From Streptomyces sp. NBC_00568 (lineage in GTDB: Bacteria; Actinomycetota; Actinomycetes; Streptomycetales; Streptomycetaceae): a stretch of 64,000 nucleotides of DNA. The translations under genes and the position numbers were made by a program. The stretch lies in the NCBI RefSeq assembly GCF_026341855.1, contig NZ_JAPENW010000001.1, positions 6,687,001 through 6,751,000 of the forward strand. The letters are read 5' to 3'. Under the pieces are notes generated by a model that saw nothing but the letters and a program-made list of their open reading frames with translations, was not told the DNA's origin and did not search any database. How positions within the stretch are numbered: the stretch's first letter is position 1; each line of letters starts with the position of its first letter. Positions 8,078 to 16,256 of the stretch are shown one piece after another.

Positions 8078-8106
8078 TTGAACTTGACGTCATATTCAAT
8101 TATAAA
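8078..8106 (+). promoter_or_regulatory. sigma70-type promoter of acyl-CoA dehydrogenase unit with embedded operator
   Basis: TTGAAC (8078-8083), a 17-bp spacer and TATAAA (8101-8106) form a near-consensus promoter. TTGAA (8078-8082) and TTCAA (8095-8099) form the same spaced inverted repeat seen at 4921-4949; most spacer bases also agree. This placement excludes the in-frame ATG at 8078 as a translation start. Confidence 0.7.
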
Positions 8107-8179
8107 GTTCGACAAGAGCATGGTCACGCCGGCTCGCGGCCGTGCCCCGGCTTCGCACGCCAACCCGTCAGGAGCTCAG

Positions 8180-9448
8180 ATGTCCCTGTTCGAGATACGG
8201 GATCGCGCCAAGAAGTACCAGGCGGATCTGCTCGAGTTCATGGATGCACACGTCTACCCGGCTGAGGCGGTGTACCACGTGCAGATGCGCGCGTCGGGTG
8301 ACCCGCACTTCCACCCGCCGATCATCGAGGAACTCAAGGCGGAGGCGCGAAAGCGCGGACTCTGGAACCTGTTTCACCCGCACCCGGAGTGGGGCCCCGG
8401 GCTGACGAACCTCGAGTACGCGCCGCTGGCGGAGATCATGGGGCGCAGTCACATCGCCCCCGAAGCGTGCAACTGCAACGCTCCCGACACCGGGAACATG
8501 GAGGTGCTCACGCTGTTCGGCAGCGACGAGCACAAGGAGAAGTACCTCAAGCCCCTGCTCGACGGCACGATGGCCTCTGCCTTCGCGATGACCGAGCCGC
8601 GTGTCGCCAGCTCCGACGCCACCAACATCGAGTTGCGGATGGAGCGCGACGGCGACGAGTACGTGCTCAACGGCCGCAAGTGGTTCGCCTCCAATGCCCT
8701 GCACCGCAACTGCAAGATGCTCATCGTCATGGGGAAGACGGACCCTGGCGCTGCTCCGCACCGGCAGCAGTCGATGATGGTCGTCCCCATCGACGCCCCC
8801 GGGATCACGGTGATGCGCGGCCTGCCGGTGTTCGGCTACCAGGACCGTGAGGGGCACGCCGAAATCGACTTCGCCGACGTACGGGTGCCGGCCAAGGACC
8901 TCCTCAAGGGCGAGGGCGAGGGTTTCGCGATCAGCCAGGCCCGGCTCGGGCCCGGTCGTATCCACCACTGCATGCGGGCCATCGGCGCGGCCGAGCGGGC
9001 GCTGGAGCTGATGTGCCGGCGCGCGCAGTCACGGGTGACATTCGGTAGTCCGGTCGCCGAACGGTCCAACATCCAGGACTGGATCGCGGAAGCGCGCATC
9101 GACATCGAGATGATCCGGCTGCTCACGCTCAAGGCCGCGTATCTGATGGACACGGTCGGGAACAAGGAAGCGCGCACCGAGATCGCGGCCATCAAGGTGG
9201 CCGCCCCGAACATCGCTTTGAAGATCATCGACCGCGCGATCCAGGTGCATGGAGCAGCCGGAGTGACCGAGGACTTCCCGTTGGCGATGATGTACGCGCA
9301 GCTGCGGACACTGCGGCTGGCGGACGGTCCCGACGAGGTTCACAAGCGGGCCATCGCCAGGCAGGAACTGCGGCGGTACCGCGACGGGGCCACCACGGCG
9401 GCGAGCGGCACGGACACCCCCGGCGGCCACAAGGCAGGGGTGAACTGA
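8180..9448 (+). CDS. acyl-CoA dehydrogenase
   Basis: The 422-residue flavoprotein of the acyl-CoA dehydrogenase superfamily would perform FAD-dependent alpha,beta-desaturation of an acyl-CoA. The N-terminal helical domain, middle beta-domain (AFAMTEPRVASSDATNIE, the substrate/FAD-contact region) and C-terminal helical domain (ARLGPGRIHHCMRAIGAAER; QVHGAAGVTEDFPL near the end) are all present. Sequence style matches the ACAD10/11 type used on longer or unusual acyl chains. The start at 8180 has GGAG at 5 nt and lies downstream of the mapped -10 box; 8078 and 8120 are rejected. The SDR gene follows after 1 nt, so the two are translationally coupled. Confidence 0.87.
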   Translation: MSLFEIRDRAKKYQADLLEFMDAHVYPAEAVYHVQMRASGDPHFHPPIIEELKAEARKRGLWNLFHPHPEWGPGLTNLEYAPLAEIMGRSHIAPEACNCNAPDTGNMEVLTLFGSDEHKEKYLKPLLDGTMASAFAMTEPRVASSDATNIELRMERDGDEYVLNGRKWFASNALHRNCKMLIVMGKTDPGAAPHRQQSMMVVPIDAPGITVMRGLPVFGYQDREGHAEIDFADVRVPAKDLLKGEGEGFAISQARLGPGRIHHCMRAIGAAERALELMCRRAQSRVTFGSPVAERSNIQDWIAEARIDIEMIRLLTLKAAYLMDTVGNKEARTEIAAIKVAAPNIALKIIDRAIQVHGAAGVTEDFPLAMMYAQLRTLRLADGPDEVHKRAIARQELRRYRDGATTAASGTDTPGGHKAGVN

Positions 9449-9449
9449 A

Positions 9450-10232
9450 ATGGCAGGGCTGGACCTCAGTGGTCGCACCGCCGTCGTCACGGGCGCCTCC
9501 CGCGGTATCGGGTTGGCGATCGCCCAGGCCATCGCCACCGCCGGCGGAAACGTCGTCCTCACCTCCCGGTCCCAGGAGGCGGCGGACGCCGCCGCGGCCC
9601 AGGTCGGGGGCACGGCGATCGGCGTCGGTGTGCACGCGGTCGACGAAGAAGCGGCCCGGCGCTGCGTCGATCTGACGCTCGAGCGCTTCGGAAGCCTCGA
9701 CATCCTCGTCAACAACGCGGGGACCAACCCGGCCTTCGGACCCGTCATCGACCAGGACCACGTCCGGTTCGCCAAGACCTTCGACGTGAACGTGTGGGCT
9801 CCGGTCCTGTGGACGGGGCTGGCCGTGCGGGCCTGGATGGGCGAGCACGGCGGCGCCGTCGTCAACACCGCCTCGGTCGGCGGCATGACCCTCGAGGCGA
9901 ACATCGGGTTGTACAACGCGTCGAAGGCCGCACTGATCCACCTCACGAAGCAACTGGCTCTGGAACTCTCGCCCAAGGTTCGCGTCAACGCGGTGGCGCC
10001 GGGTGTGGTGCGCACGAAGCTGGCCGAGGCTCTGTGGAAGGACCATGAACAGGCACTGTCCGCCGCGACGGCACTCGGGCGCATAGGGGAGCCGGCCGAC
10101 ATCGCCTCGGCGGTCGCCTTTCTCGTCTCGGACGCCGCGAGTTGGATCACCGGCGAGACGATGGTGATCGACGGCGGCCAGCTCCTCGGTGACGCGCTCC
10201 CGTTCAGGCAGGGAGCCGACACCGGTGTCTAG
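9450..10232 (+). CDS. SDR-family oxidoreductase (3-hydroxyacyl-type)
   Basis: The 260-residue classical short-chain dehydrogenase has the NAD(P)-binding TGASRGIG (residues ~12-19), the NNAG motif and the catalytic set S142, Y155, K159 (YNASK). The C-terminal IDGGQ region is typical of FabG-like enzymes. Its start codon sits 1 nt after the acyl-CoA dehydrogenase stop. In this operon it probably oxidises a 3-hydroxyacyl-CoA or a related alcohol produced after desaturation and hydration; the hydratase is not in the window. A terminator-like structure follows. Confidence 0.85.
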   Translation: MAGLDLSGRTAVVTGASRGIGLAIAQAIATAGGNVVLTSRSQEAADAAAAQVGGTAIGVGVHAVDEEAARRCVDLTLERFGSLDILVNNAGTNPAFGPVIDQDHVRFAKTFDVNVWAPVLWTGLAVRAWMGEHGGAVVNTASVGGMTLEANIGLYNASKAALIHLTKQLALELSPKVRVNAVAPGVVRTKLAEALWKDHEQALSAATALGRIGEPADIASAVAFLVSDAASWITGETMVIDGGQLLGDALPFRQGADTGV

Positions 10233-10316
10233 GACCTGGCCGGCCGATCACGCCGCGGACGCAGCGCCGGACAGGCGCCGTCTTTTCCCTGCGACTTGAC
10301 CGGCCGGCCAGGTCCT
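10231..10316. terminator. long inverted repeat and terminator after the SDR gene
   Basis: AGGACCTGGCCGGCC (10231-10245) is repeated exactly as its reverse complement at 10302-10316: a perfect 15-bp stem whose 5' arm overlaps the SDR stop codon. The 56-nt loop holds a second small hairpin (GCGCC-GGACA-GGCGC, about 10265-10279) followed by TCTTTT. The inner hairpin plus T-run looks like an intrinsic terminator; the outer stem is unusually long. Confidence 0.6.
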
Positions 10317-10511
10317 GGCCTGGACAGCGTCGGGATCGACGTCGAGGCGTAAACCCCCGTGGCCGCTGTTGCCCGGAGGCAGCTCGGTGAGGAGGTCATC
10401 GGCGTGGAGGCGGCGGGCGAGGTCGATGGCGGCGCTCGGCGCGGGTTGTCCGGCGAGTGAGGCGTCGTCGGCCCGGGGCCGGGCCTGTCGCCCAGCCCGG
10501 TGCCGGGCGTT

Positions 10512-11177
10512 TCAGCCGGGCGGCGCCGACAGATGGATCAGGATGCCGCACACCTCGTCCACGATCTCCCGGGCTTCCGTCTCGTCCCCGCAGTCGCCCA
10601 GCTCGCGCGCCGTTCCTCCGATGACGGTGGTCAGCACGCTCACCCTGACCCGGCCGGCGCGTCGCCGCTCGTCGATCTCCAGGAGCCGGGCGTTGCGCCG
10701 TACCCATGCGCGGTCCCACTGGCGGCGCAGCGCGTCGAAGCCCGCGGGGCCGTCGTCCTCCACGAGCAGTCTGCCGAGCCTCCGGTTGTCCCAGGCACCC
10801 TCCAGGTAGGCCCTGGCTCCCGCCACGAAGAGGGCGACGGGGTCCTCCACCCCGCGGTTGCGCTCGGCGGTCAGTGTGGCCGCGGTTCGACGCTCCTGCT
10901 CCTCCCGGAACTCCTCCCACAGGGCGAGGTACAGCCCTCGCTTGCCGCCGTAGTGCTGGAAGAGGCTGCCGACCGGGATGCCGCCGCGCGCCGCGATCTC
11001 GGTGAGACCGGCGTCCGTGTAACCGCGCTCGGCGAACACCTCCAGCGCGGCGTCGAGCAGCGTGCGCCGGAGGCTTCCGTCCTGCCCGGCGTATTCCTCA
11101 GGCAGACCCATGTCCCCCTGTCCGCCCGGCAGCTGACGTGCCGCTCCGGTCCCGGAGGATTCCACCATGCCGCTCAT
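10512..11177 (-). CDS. TetR-family regulator
   Basis: The 221-residue protein has an N-terminal TetR helix-turn-helix (about residues 35-85: RRTLLDAALEVFAERGYTDAG, then GIPVGSLFQHYGGKRGLYL) and a helical C-terminal ligand domain. Its ATG overlaps the stop of the upstream PucR gene (ATGA), so the two regulators are translationally coupled. Together they lie divergent from the livG-type operon, suggesting control of that transporter. The ligand is unknown. Confidence 0.82.
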   Translation of the reverse strand: MSGMVESSGTGAARQLPGGQGDMGLPEEYAGQDGSLRRTLLDAALEVFAERGYTDAGLTEIAARGGIPVGSLFQHYGGKRGLYLALWEEFREEQERRTAATLTAERNRGVEDPVALFVAGARAYLEGAWDNRRLGRLLVEDDGPAGFDALRRQWDRAWVRRNARLLEIDERRRAGRVRVSVLTTVIGGTARELGDCGDETEAREIVDEVCGILIHLSAPPG

Positions 11178-12469
11178 TCGCCTTCCCCGCCTTCCTCGGC
11201 GCCGTCGCGGATGGCGAGGGCGACCAGTAGTTCCAGGAGGTCGGCGATCCGGCGCGGATTGCGGCCGCTGCGTTCCTCGATCCGGCGCAACCGGTAGTGC
11301 GCCGTGTTGTGGTGCACCCGCAACCGGTCGGCGGCCAGCCGCAGATTGAGGTCCGCCGCCGCGAAGGCCCGTATGGTGACGGCCAGTGTGTCGCCACGTC
11401 TGCGGTCCTCGTCCAGCAGCGCACGCACCCGGGGATCGACCAGCTGGCGGGCGACGTCGTCGGCACGCAGCGCCAGATAGTCGAACGGGGACAGCCGCGG
11501 CAGCGCCGCCACCCCGCCTCCGCTCGGCACCAGGTCGAGGGCAGCCCGCGCCTCCTGGTAGGCACGCGGCAGTTCACCCGTGCCCTGGGCCACCGTACTG
11601 ATCCCCATGGAGAGCATGGTTCCGGCCCGCGCGAGCCTCCGCTGTACGGTCTCGAAGTGGGCGCATATGTCCTCTGCGTCCATGCCGGCCCGGACCACGG
11701 GCACGGCCACCACCTCGCCGTGCCGCACGACGACCAGCGTTCTGCCGGCCCAGGGCCCGGCGACGCTGATCGACGCGCTGGCGGCATACCCGTTCTCGGC
11801 CGAGGTCGGGTCGCCGGTGCGGGTGTCGCCGACGCACACCGCCACGACCGCCATCATCGGCGAGCGCGGACCGACGCCGTACGCCTGAGCCGCGGCCATC
11901 AGCGGACCACGCGTCGGTGCGACCCCGGCCAGCAGCTGGTCCAGGAGATCGCGGCGCTCCCGGTCCGCGTCCGCCACCACGTGCTGCTGGTACTCGACGT
12001 AAGCCTGCGCGGCATGGGTGCTGGCGTAGTCGACGTACCGCATCAGCGGGGTGACGAGGGACAGCGCGGCCTGCTGGGCCTCGGCGGACGTGCCCGCGCA
12101 GTCCAGCAGCGCGTCCCACAGCACCTGCCGGCCGACCCGGAAGGCACTGATCCAGTCCTCCAGGGCGAACCCGGCACGTGCTCGGCGCATCGCTGCCGCG
12201 CGGCTGAAGACCAGGTCCTCGGGGGCCATGTCGCGATCGCCGGCCAGCGCCGCGAGCTGCATCCGGTAGTGCTCGAGCACCTGGTCCCGTACGTCGCCGA
12301 AGAACCGTTCGTCCTGCAGTGCGTACGACGGGATCTCCGTGCGCATCACCTCGACGGCGGTCTCCGCCACCTCCTCGACCCGGTCGTGGACGGCGTGCAG
12401 GATCCGCTGCCGCTCGCGGCGGAGCGGTTCGGAGAGTCGGGGAGTGCTCAGTGCGGGACCGCGCGGCAT
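11174..12469 (-). CDS. PucR-family transcriptional regulator
   Basis: This 431-residue regulator has the PucR/CdaR layout: an N-terminal helical sensor (residues ~1-160), a central GGDEF-like vestigial domain (~165-300), and the C-terminal winged-helix HTH (about 365-420, LAADRLRVHHNTAHYRLRRI) that defines the family. PucR proteins usually activate catabolic or uptake genes in response to the substrate. It is transcribed away from the liv-type ABC operon 189 bp upstream and is coupled to a TetR gene downstream. An inverted repeat at 12569-12586 lies in the shared promoter region. Start at 12469 is the first suitable ATG; its ribosome site is weak. Confidence 0.82.
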   Translation of the reverse strand: MPRGPALSTPRLSEPLRRERQRILHAVHDRVEEVAETAVEVMRTEIPSYALQDERFFGDVRDQVLEHYRMQLAALAGDRDMAPEDLVFSRAAAMRRARAGFALEDWISAFRVGRQVLWDALLDCAGTSAEAQQAALSLVTPLMRYVDYASTHAAQAYVEYQQHVVADADRERRDLLDQLLAGVAPTRGPLMAAAQAYGVGPRSPMMAVVAVCVGDTRTGDPTSAENGYAASASISVAGPWAGRTLVVVRHGEVVAVPVVRAGMDAEDICAHFETVQRRLARAGTMLSMGISTVAQGTGELPRAYQEARAALDLVPSGGGVAALPRLSPFDYLALRADDVARQLVDPRVRALLDEDRRRGDTLAVTIRAFAAADLNLRLAADRLRVHHNTAHYRLRRIEERSGRNPRRIADLLELLVALAIRDGAEEGGEGE

Positions 12470-12568
12470 GGGGCCGATCGTCGCCGCCCTCCTCGTGCTT
12501 CGTCAACAGGTTCCACGTGAGACATCTCCCGGCACCTGTGCGCGGCGCACAGTTCGGCCACCGAGAAG

Positions 12569-12586
12569 TTGGGTGCTCACACCCAA
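12569..12586. promoter_or_regulatory. operator candidate between PucR and livG
   Basis: TTGGGTG-CTCA-CACCCAA is a perfect 7-bp inverted repeat with a 4-nt spacer in the divergent promoter region. It is the natural candidate for PucR or TetR binding. Confidence 0.4.
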
Positions 12587-12657
12587 TGTGCGCCCGCAAC
12601 GCCCCCACCTACTGTGACGCTCGCCCACCCACCAGCACGTCGGAAAGGGCGTCACTC

Positions 12658-13416
12658 ATGCTCGCGGTCGAAGACATCACCGTGCGCTTCGGCGGGATCA
12701 CGGCATTGGACGGTGTCGCTTTCACCGTCGAGCCGGGCACCGCCGTAGGGCTCATCGGGCCGAACGGAGCCGGCAAGACCACCTTGTTCAACTGCCTCAC
12801 CAGGCGATGCGCTCCCGACGGGGGAGACGTGCGGTTCGAGGACGAGGACCTGCTCGCCCTCCCCCCGCACGCCGTGGCCGGGCGCGGCATCGCCCGCACC
12901 TTCCAGAACCTGGGCCTGTTCCCGCAGCTCACGGTCCGGGAGAACGTCATGGTCGGCGCCCACAGCCGGGGGCGCACCGGACACCTCGCCGCGGCGCTCC
13001 GGCTGCCTCGCGTCCGGCGGGAGGAGAGGACGCTGCGTGACCTGGCGGAGGACCTGCTACAGCGGCTCGGTCTGGCGGACGTCGCCGACCACCCCGCCTC
13101 CGGACTGCCGTTCGGCACGCTCAAACGCGTCGAACTCGCCCGGGCCCTCGCGGTACGGCCCCGGCTGCTGTTGCTCGACGAACCCGTCAACGGGCTCAGC
13201 CACGGCGAGGTGGACCAATTCGCGGATCTGGTCCGCTCGGTACGCCAGGAGTTCGACCTCACGCTCGTGGTGGTCGAACACCACATGGCCTTCGTGATGG
13301 GCCTGTGCGACAAGGTGATCTGCCTCGACTTCGGCCGCAAGATCGCCGAGGGCACGCCGGAGGAGATCCAGCGCGACCCGGCGGTCGTCGAGGCGTACCT
13401 GGGGGTGGCCGCGTGA
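12658..13416 (+). CDS. livG: branched-chain-type amino acid ABC transporter ATP-binding protein (LivG-like)
   Basis: The 252-residue ATPase has Walker A GPNGAGKTT (about residues 36-44), Q-loop FQNLGLF, the variant signature LPFGTLKRVELARAL characteristic of LivG proteins, and Walker B LLLLDEP. The start at 12658 has a GGAAAGGG ribosome site; upstream in-frame codons lie in the promoter region. It is the first gene of a five-gene transporter operon, and its stop overlaps the livF GTG. It would power import with LivF, LivH and LivM. The substrate may be branched-chain amino acids, amides, urea or aromatic acids; sequence alone does not decide. Confidence 0.85.
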   Translation: MLAVEDITVRFGGITALDGVAFTVEPGTAVGLIGPNGAGKTTLFNCLTRRCAPDGGDVRFEDEDLLALPPHAVAGRGIARTFQNLGLFPQLTVRENVMVGAHSRGRTGHLAAALRLPRVRREERTLRDLAEDLLQRLGLADVADHPASGLPFGTLKRVELARALAVRPRLLLLDEPVNGLSHGEVDQFADLVRSVRQEFDLTLVVVEHHMAFVMGLCDKVICLDFGRKIAEGTPEEIQRDPAVVEAYLGVAA

Positions 13417-14219
13417 GCGAGCCCACCATCGGCAGCACCGAGGCCGCGGCGGGTGCGGAGCGGGACTTCCTGAAGGTCTCCGACCTGCACGCCGGATACG
13501 GCCAGGCCCGCGTGCTCCAGGGCCTCGACTTCTCCGTCGCCCGCGGTGAGGTGTGCGCGATCCTCGGACCCAACGGCGCGGGCAAGACCACGACGCTGCG
13601 GGTGCTGAGCGGCATGGTCCGCGGCCGGGGCTCGGTCACCCTGAACGGCACGGAACTCCTGGGCCGCTCGCCCGAGCAGGCCGCCAGGCTCGGCGTGGCG
13701 CACGTGCCCGAGGGCCGGGGCACCTTCAACGACCTGACCGTCGAGGAGAACCTGCGCATCGGCGCCCACCTGCGCACCGGCCCACGGAGGCGGGGCCGCA
13801 CCGAGCGCGCGGCCGTGGTGACCGACCTGGAACGGATCTACGACTACTTCCCCAAGCTGCGCCAGCGGTCGCGGCAGGCCGCCGGCAGCCTCAGCGGCGG
13901 CGAGCAGCAGATGCTCGCCGTCGGCAGGGCGCTGATGCTGCGGCCCTCGCTGCTGCTCCTGGACGAGCCGTCCCTGGGGCTCGCGCCGCTGGTCACCCGC
14001 GAGCTGTTCGAGATCGTCCGTGCCGTCAACGAGGAGGAACGCACCACCGTGGTCGTCGTCGAGCAGAACGCCCAGCTCGCGCTGGATATCGCGCACCGGG
14101 CCCACGTACTGGAGGCCGGCCGCCTGGTGCTGTCCGGACCGGCCGCACAGATCCGCGAGGACAGGCAGGTCGCCGAGGTGTACCTCGGTGTCTCCGTCCT
14201 CTCCCGGAAGGCCGGGTGA
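13413..14219 (+). CDS. livF: branched-chain-type ABC transporter ATP-binding protein (LivF-like)
   Basis: The 268-residue second ATPase of the importer has Walker A GPNGAGKTT, the LivF-typical VPEGRGTF stretch after the Q-loop, signature LSGGEQQMLAVGRAL and Walker B LLLLDEPSLGL, plus the switch His region VVVVEQN. The GTG start at 13413 overlaps the livG stop, and its own stop overlaps the livH GTG. About 25 residues precede the usual family start. Confidence 0.87.
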   Translation: MSEPTIGSTEAAAGAERDFLKVSDLHAGYGQARVLQGLDFSVARGEVCAILGPNGAGKTTTLRVLSGMVRGRGSVTLNGTELLGRSPEQAARLGVAHVPEGRGTFNDLTVEENLRIGAHLRTGPRRRGRTERAAVVTDLERIYDYFPKLRQRSRQAAGSLSGGEQQMLAVGRALMLRPSLLLLDEPSLGLAPLVTRELFEIVRAVNEEERTTVVVVEQNAQLALDIAHRAHVLEAGRLVLSGPAAQIREDRQVAEVYLGVSVLSRKAG

Positions 14220-15106
14220 GGACGGTGACCGATGTGCTCCAGCAAGTGGTGGAGGGACTGGGCTCCGGCGCCGTGTACGCCAGCCTGGCGCTGGCCCTGG
14301 TGCTGATCCACCGGTTCACGGGGATCGTCAACTTCGCGCAGGGCGAGCTGGCCATGCTCTCGACGTACGTCGCCTGGCAGCTGGTGGCGTCCGGGATGCC
14401 GTACTGGCTGGCACTGCCGGCCACCCTCGCGGTGTCCTTCGCCGGCGGCATGCTGCTCGAGCGGATCGTCATCCGCCCCGTACAGGGTGCGCCCGAGCTG
14501 ACGGTGGTCATCGTCACGGTCGGCCTGTTCATCTTCGTCAACGCGCTGGCCGGCCTGATCTGGTCGTTCACCGTGAAGGACTTCCCGCAGCCCTTCCCCG
14601 ACGGCGGACTCGACCTGACCGGTGTGCGCATGGACTGGTCGACGCTCGGGATCATCGGTGTGGTGGCCGTCGTGATGGGTCTGCTGTATCTGCTGTTCCA
14701 GCACACATCCATCGGTCTGGTGATGCGGGCGGTCGCCTGTAATCCGGCCTCCGCCCGGTTGTCCGGCATCCAGGTGGGCCGGGTGCTGATGCTCGGCTGG
14801 GGCCTGGCCGCGACGGTCGGCGCGGTGTCGGGCGTGCTCGTCGCCCCGGTGCTGTTCCTGGAGCCCAACATGATGGGCGGGGTGCTGATCTACGCGTTCG
14901 CCGCAGCCACTCTCGGGGGCTTCGACAGCCCGGTCGGTGCTGTCGTCGGCGGCCTGTTCGTGGGTGTCGCCGAGACCCTGACCGGGGCGTACGTGGACGT
15001 GATCGGCGCCGATCTGAAGGTGGGCGTCCCCCTCGTGATCATTCTTGCGGTGCTGCTGGTGCGGCCCCAGGGCCTCTTCGGACGGGCGGCGGTGGAGCGC
15101 GCATGA
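14216..15106 (+). CDS. livH: branched-chain-type ABC transporter permease (LivH-like)
   Basis: This 296-residue inner-membrane permease has about eight hydrophobic helices. It opens with VVEGLGSGAVYASLALALVL, typical of LivH, and includes GIVNFAQGELAML and the cytoplasmic GLVMRAVACNPASARLSGI loop that contacts the ATPases. Start is assigned to the GTG at 14216 overlapping the livF stop; a second in-frame GTG at 14225 is also possible. It forms the heterodimeric channel with LivM. Confidence 0.85.
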   Translation: MRTVTDVLQQVVEGLGSGAVYASLALALVLIHRFTGIVNFAQGELAMLSTYVAWQLVASGMPYWLALPATLAVSFAGGMLLERIVIRPVQGAPELTVVIVTVGLFIFVNALAGLIWSFTVKDFPQPFPDGGLDLTGVRMDWSTLGIIGVVAVVMGLLYLLFQHTSIGLVMRAVACNPASARLSGIQVGRVLMLGWGLAATVGAVSGVLVAPVLFLEPNMMGGVLIYAFAAATLGGFDSPVGAVVGGLFVGVAETLTGAYVDVIGADLKVGVPLVIILAVLLVRPQGLFGRAAVERA

Positions 15107-16251
15107 GCACCATCACAGCGGCACTCGGCACCGACCGGGTCCGGTGGCTGCGGCCCGCGCTCACCGTCCTCGTCGCGACGGCGGTCGCCGTCGGCGCACC
15201 GTTCTACTTCGCCCCGTTCCAGGTCTTCCAGCTGACCATGGTGCTCCTGTACGCCGTGGCGCTGTCCGGCCTGAACCTGCTGACCGGCTTCGGCGGGCAG
15301 ATCTCGCTCGGGCACGGCGCGTTCTTCGCGGCGGGCGCCTACACGGCGGCGGTCATGCTCGACCGGTACGACACCGGCCACCTGGCCACGCTGCCGGCCG
15401 CGGCCGCCGGATGCTTCCTGCTGGGCCTCGGGTTCGGAGTGCCCGCGCTGCGACTGCGCGGGCTGTACCTGGCCCTGGTCACCCTCTCGTTCGCGGTGTT
15501 CCTGCCGCCCCTGCTCAAGCGGCTCGAAGCGGTGACGGGCGGCTCCATGGGGCTGACCGTGAACAAGCTGCAGCCGCCCGCGTGGAGCGGGCTGGCCGAG
15601 GACCAGTGGATGTACTTCGTCGTCCTCGCCGTCACTGTCGTAGCCCTGACGCTCGCCCGCAACCTGCTGCGGTCCCGTGTCGGCCGGGCACTGCTGGCCG
15701 TACGCGACAACGAGAGCGCCGCCGAGATCATGGGTGTGCGGCTGTCGCTGCACAAGACCCTCGCCTTCGCGTGGAGCGCGATGTTCGCGGGTGTCGCGGG
15801 GTGTCTCTACACCTGGGTGATCGGCTTCGTCTCGCCCGACTCCTTCAGCTTCGTTCTGTCCATCACCCTGCTGGCCGGCCTGGTGGTCGGGGGGCTCGGT
15901 TCGCTGTACGGACCCCTGCTGGGGGCGGCGTTCGTGATGTACGTGCCGAGCGTGTCCCAGGACGTCAGCGAGGCGGCGCCGGGAGTCGTGTTCGGCCTGC
16001 TGATCATCACGGTGATGTTCGTGGCCCCGACGGGACTGGCCGGTCTGCCGGCCCGTGTCCTGGGCGCAGTCGCCCGTCGCCCGCCTCGCGCCACCGCTGC
16101 CCTCGACCGGACGCCAGAGGCCGAATCCGCGCCCGATGCGGAGCCGGAGTCCCAGCCCCTGTCCGGACCCTCCGACACCCACACTCCTGCGGACCCCGCA
16201 GGTGCCGACGCCGAACCCGTGGGCGCACCGCCCCGCACGGAAAAGGAATGA
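15103..16251 (+). CDS. livM: branched-chain-type ABC transporter permease (LivM-like)
   Basis: The 382-residue permease has family marks LSGLNLLTGFGGQISLGHGA near the N-terminus and VRDNESAAEIMGV in the ATPase-contact loop, and about nine hydrophobic segments. The last ~60 residues form a charged Pro/Glu-rich extension beyond the usual end of LivM. The ATG overlaps the livH stop (ATGA). It pairs with LivH. Confidence 0.86.
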   Translation: MSTITAALGTDRVRWLRPALTVLVATAVAVGAPFYFAPFQVFQLTMVLLYAVALSGLNLLTGFGGQISLGHGAFFAAGAYTAAVMLDRYDTGHLATLPAAAAGCFLLGLGFGVPALRLRGLYLALVTLSFAVFLPPLLKRLEAVTGGSMGLTVNKLQPPAWSGLAEDQWMYFVVLAVTVVALTLARNLLRSRVGRALLAVRDNESAAEIMGVRLSLHKTLAFAWSAMFAGVAGCLYTWVIGFVSPDSFSFVLSITLLAGLVVGGLGSLYGPLLGAAFVMYVPSVSQDVSEAAPGVVFGLLIITVMFVAPTGLAGLPARVLGAVARRPPRATAALDRTPEAESAPDAEPESQPLSGPSDTHTPADPAGADAEPVGAPPRTEKE

Positions 16252-16256
16252 TCCAC

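Noticed and set aside
8078..8179. N-terminal extension of the acyl-CoA dehydrogenase
   Set aside because: The ATG at 8078 lies in the -35 box of the gene's own promoter; ATG 8180 has GGAG and starts where the family begins.
13553..14215. Upstream extension of the LivH frame
   Set aside because: Overlaps livF in a different frame; LivH similarity begins only after the GTG at 14216.
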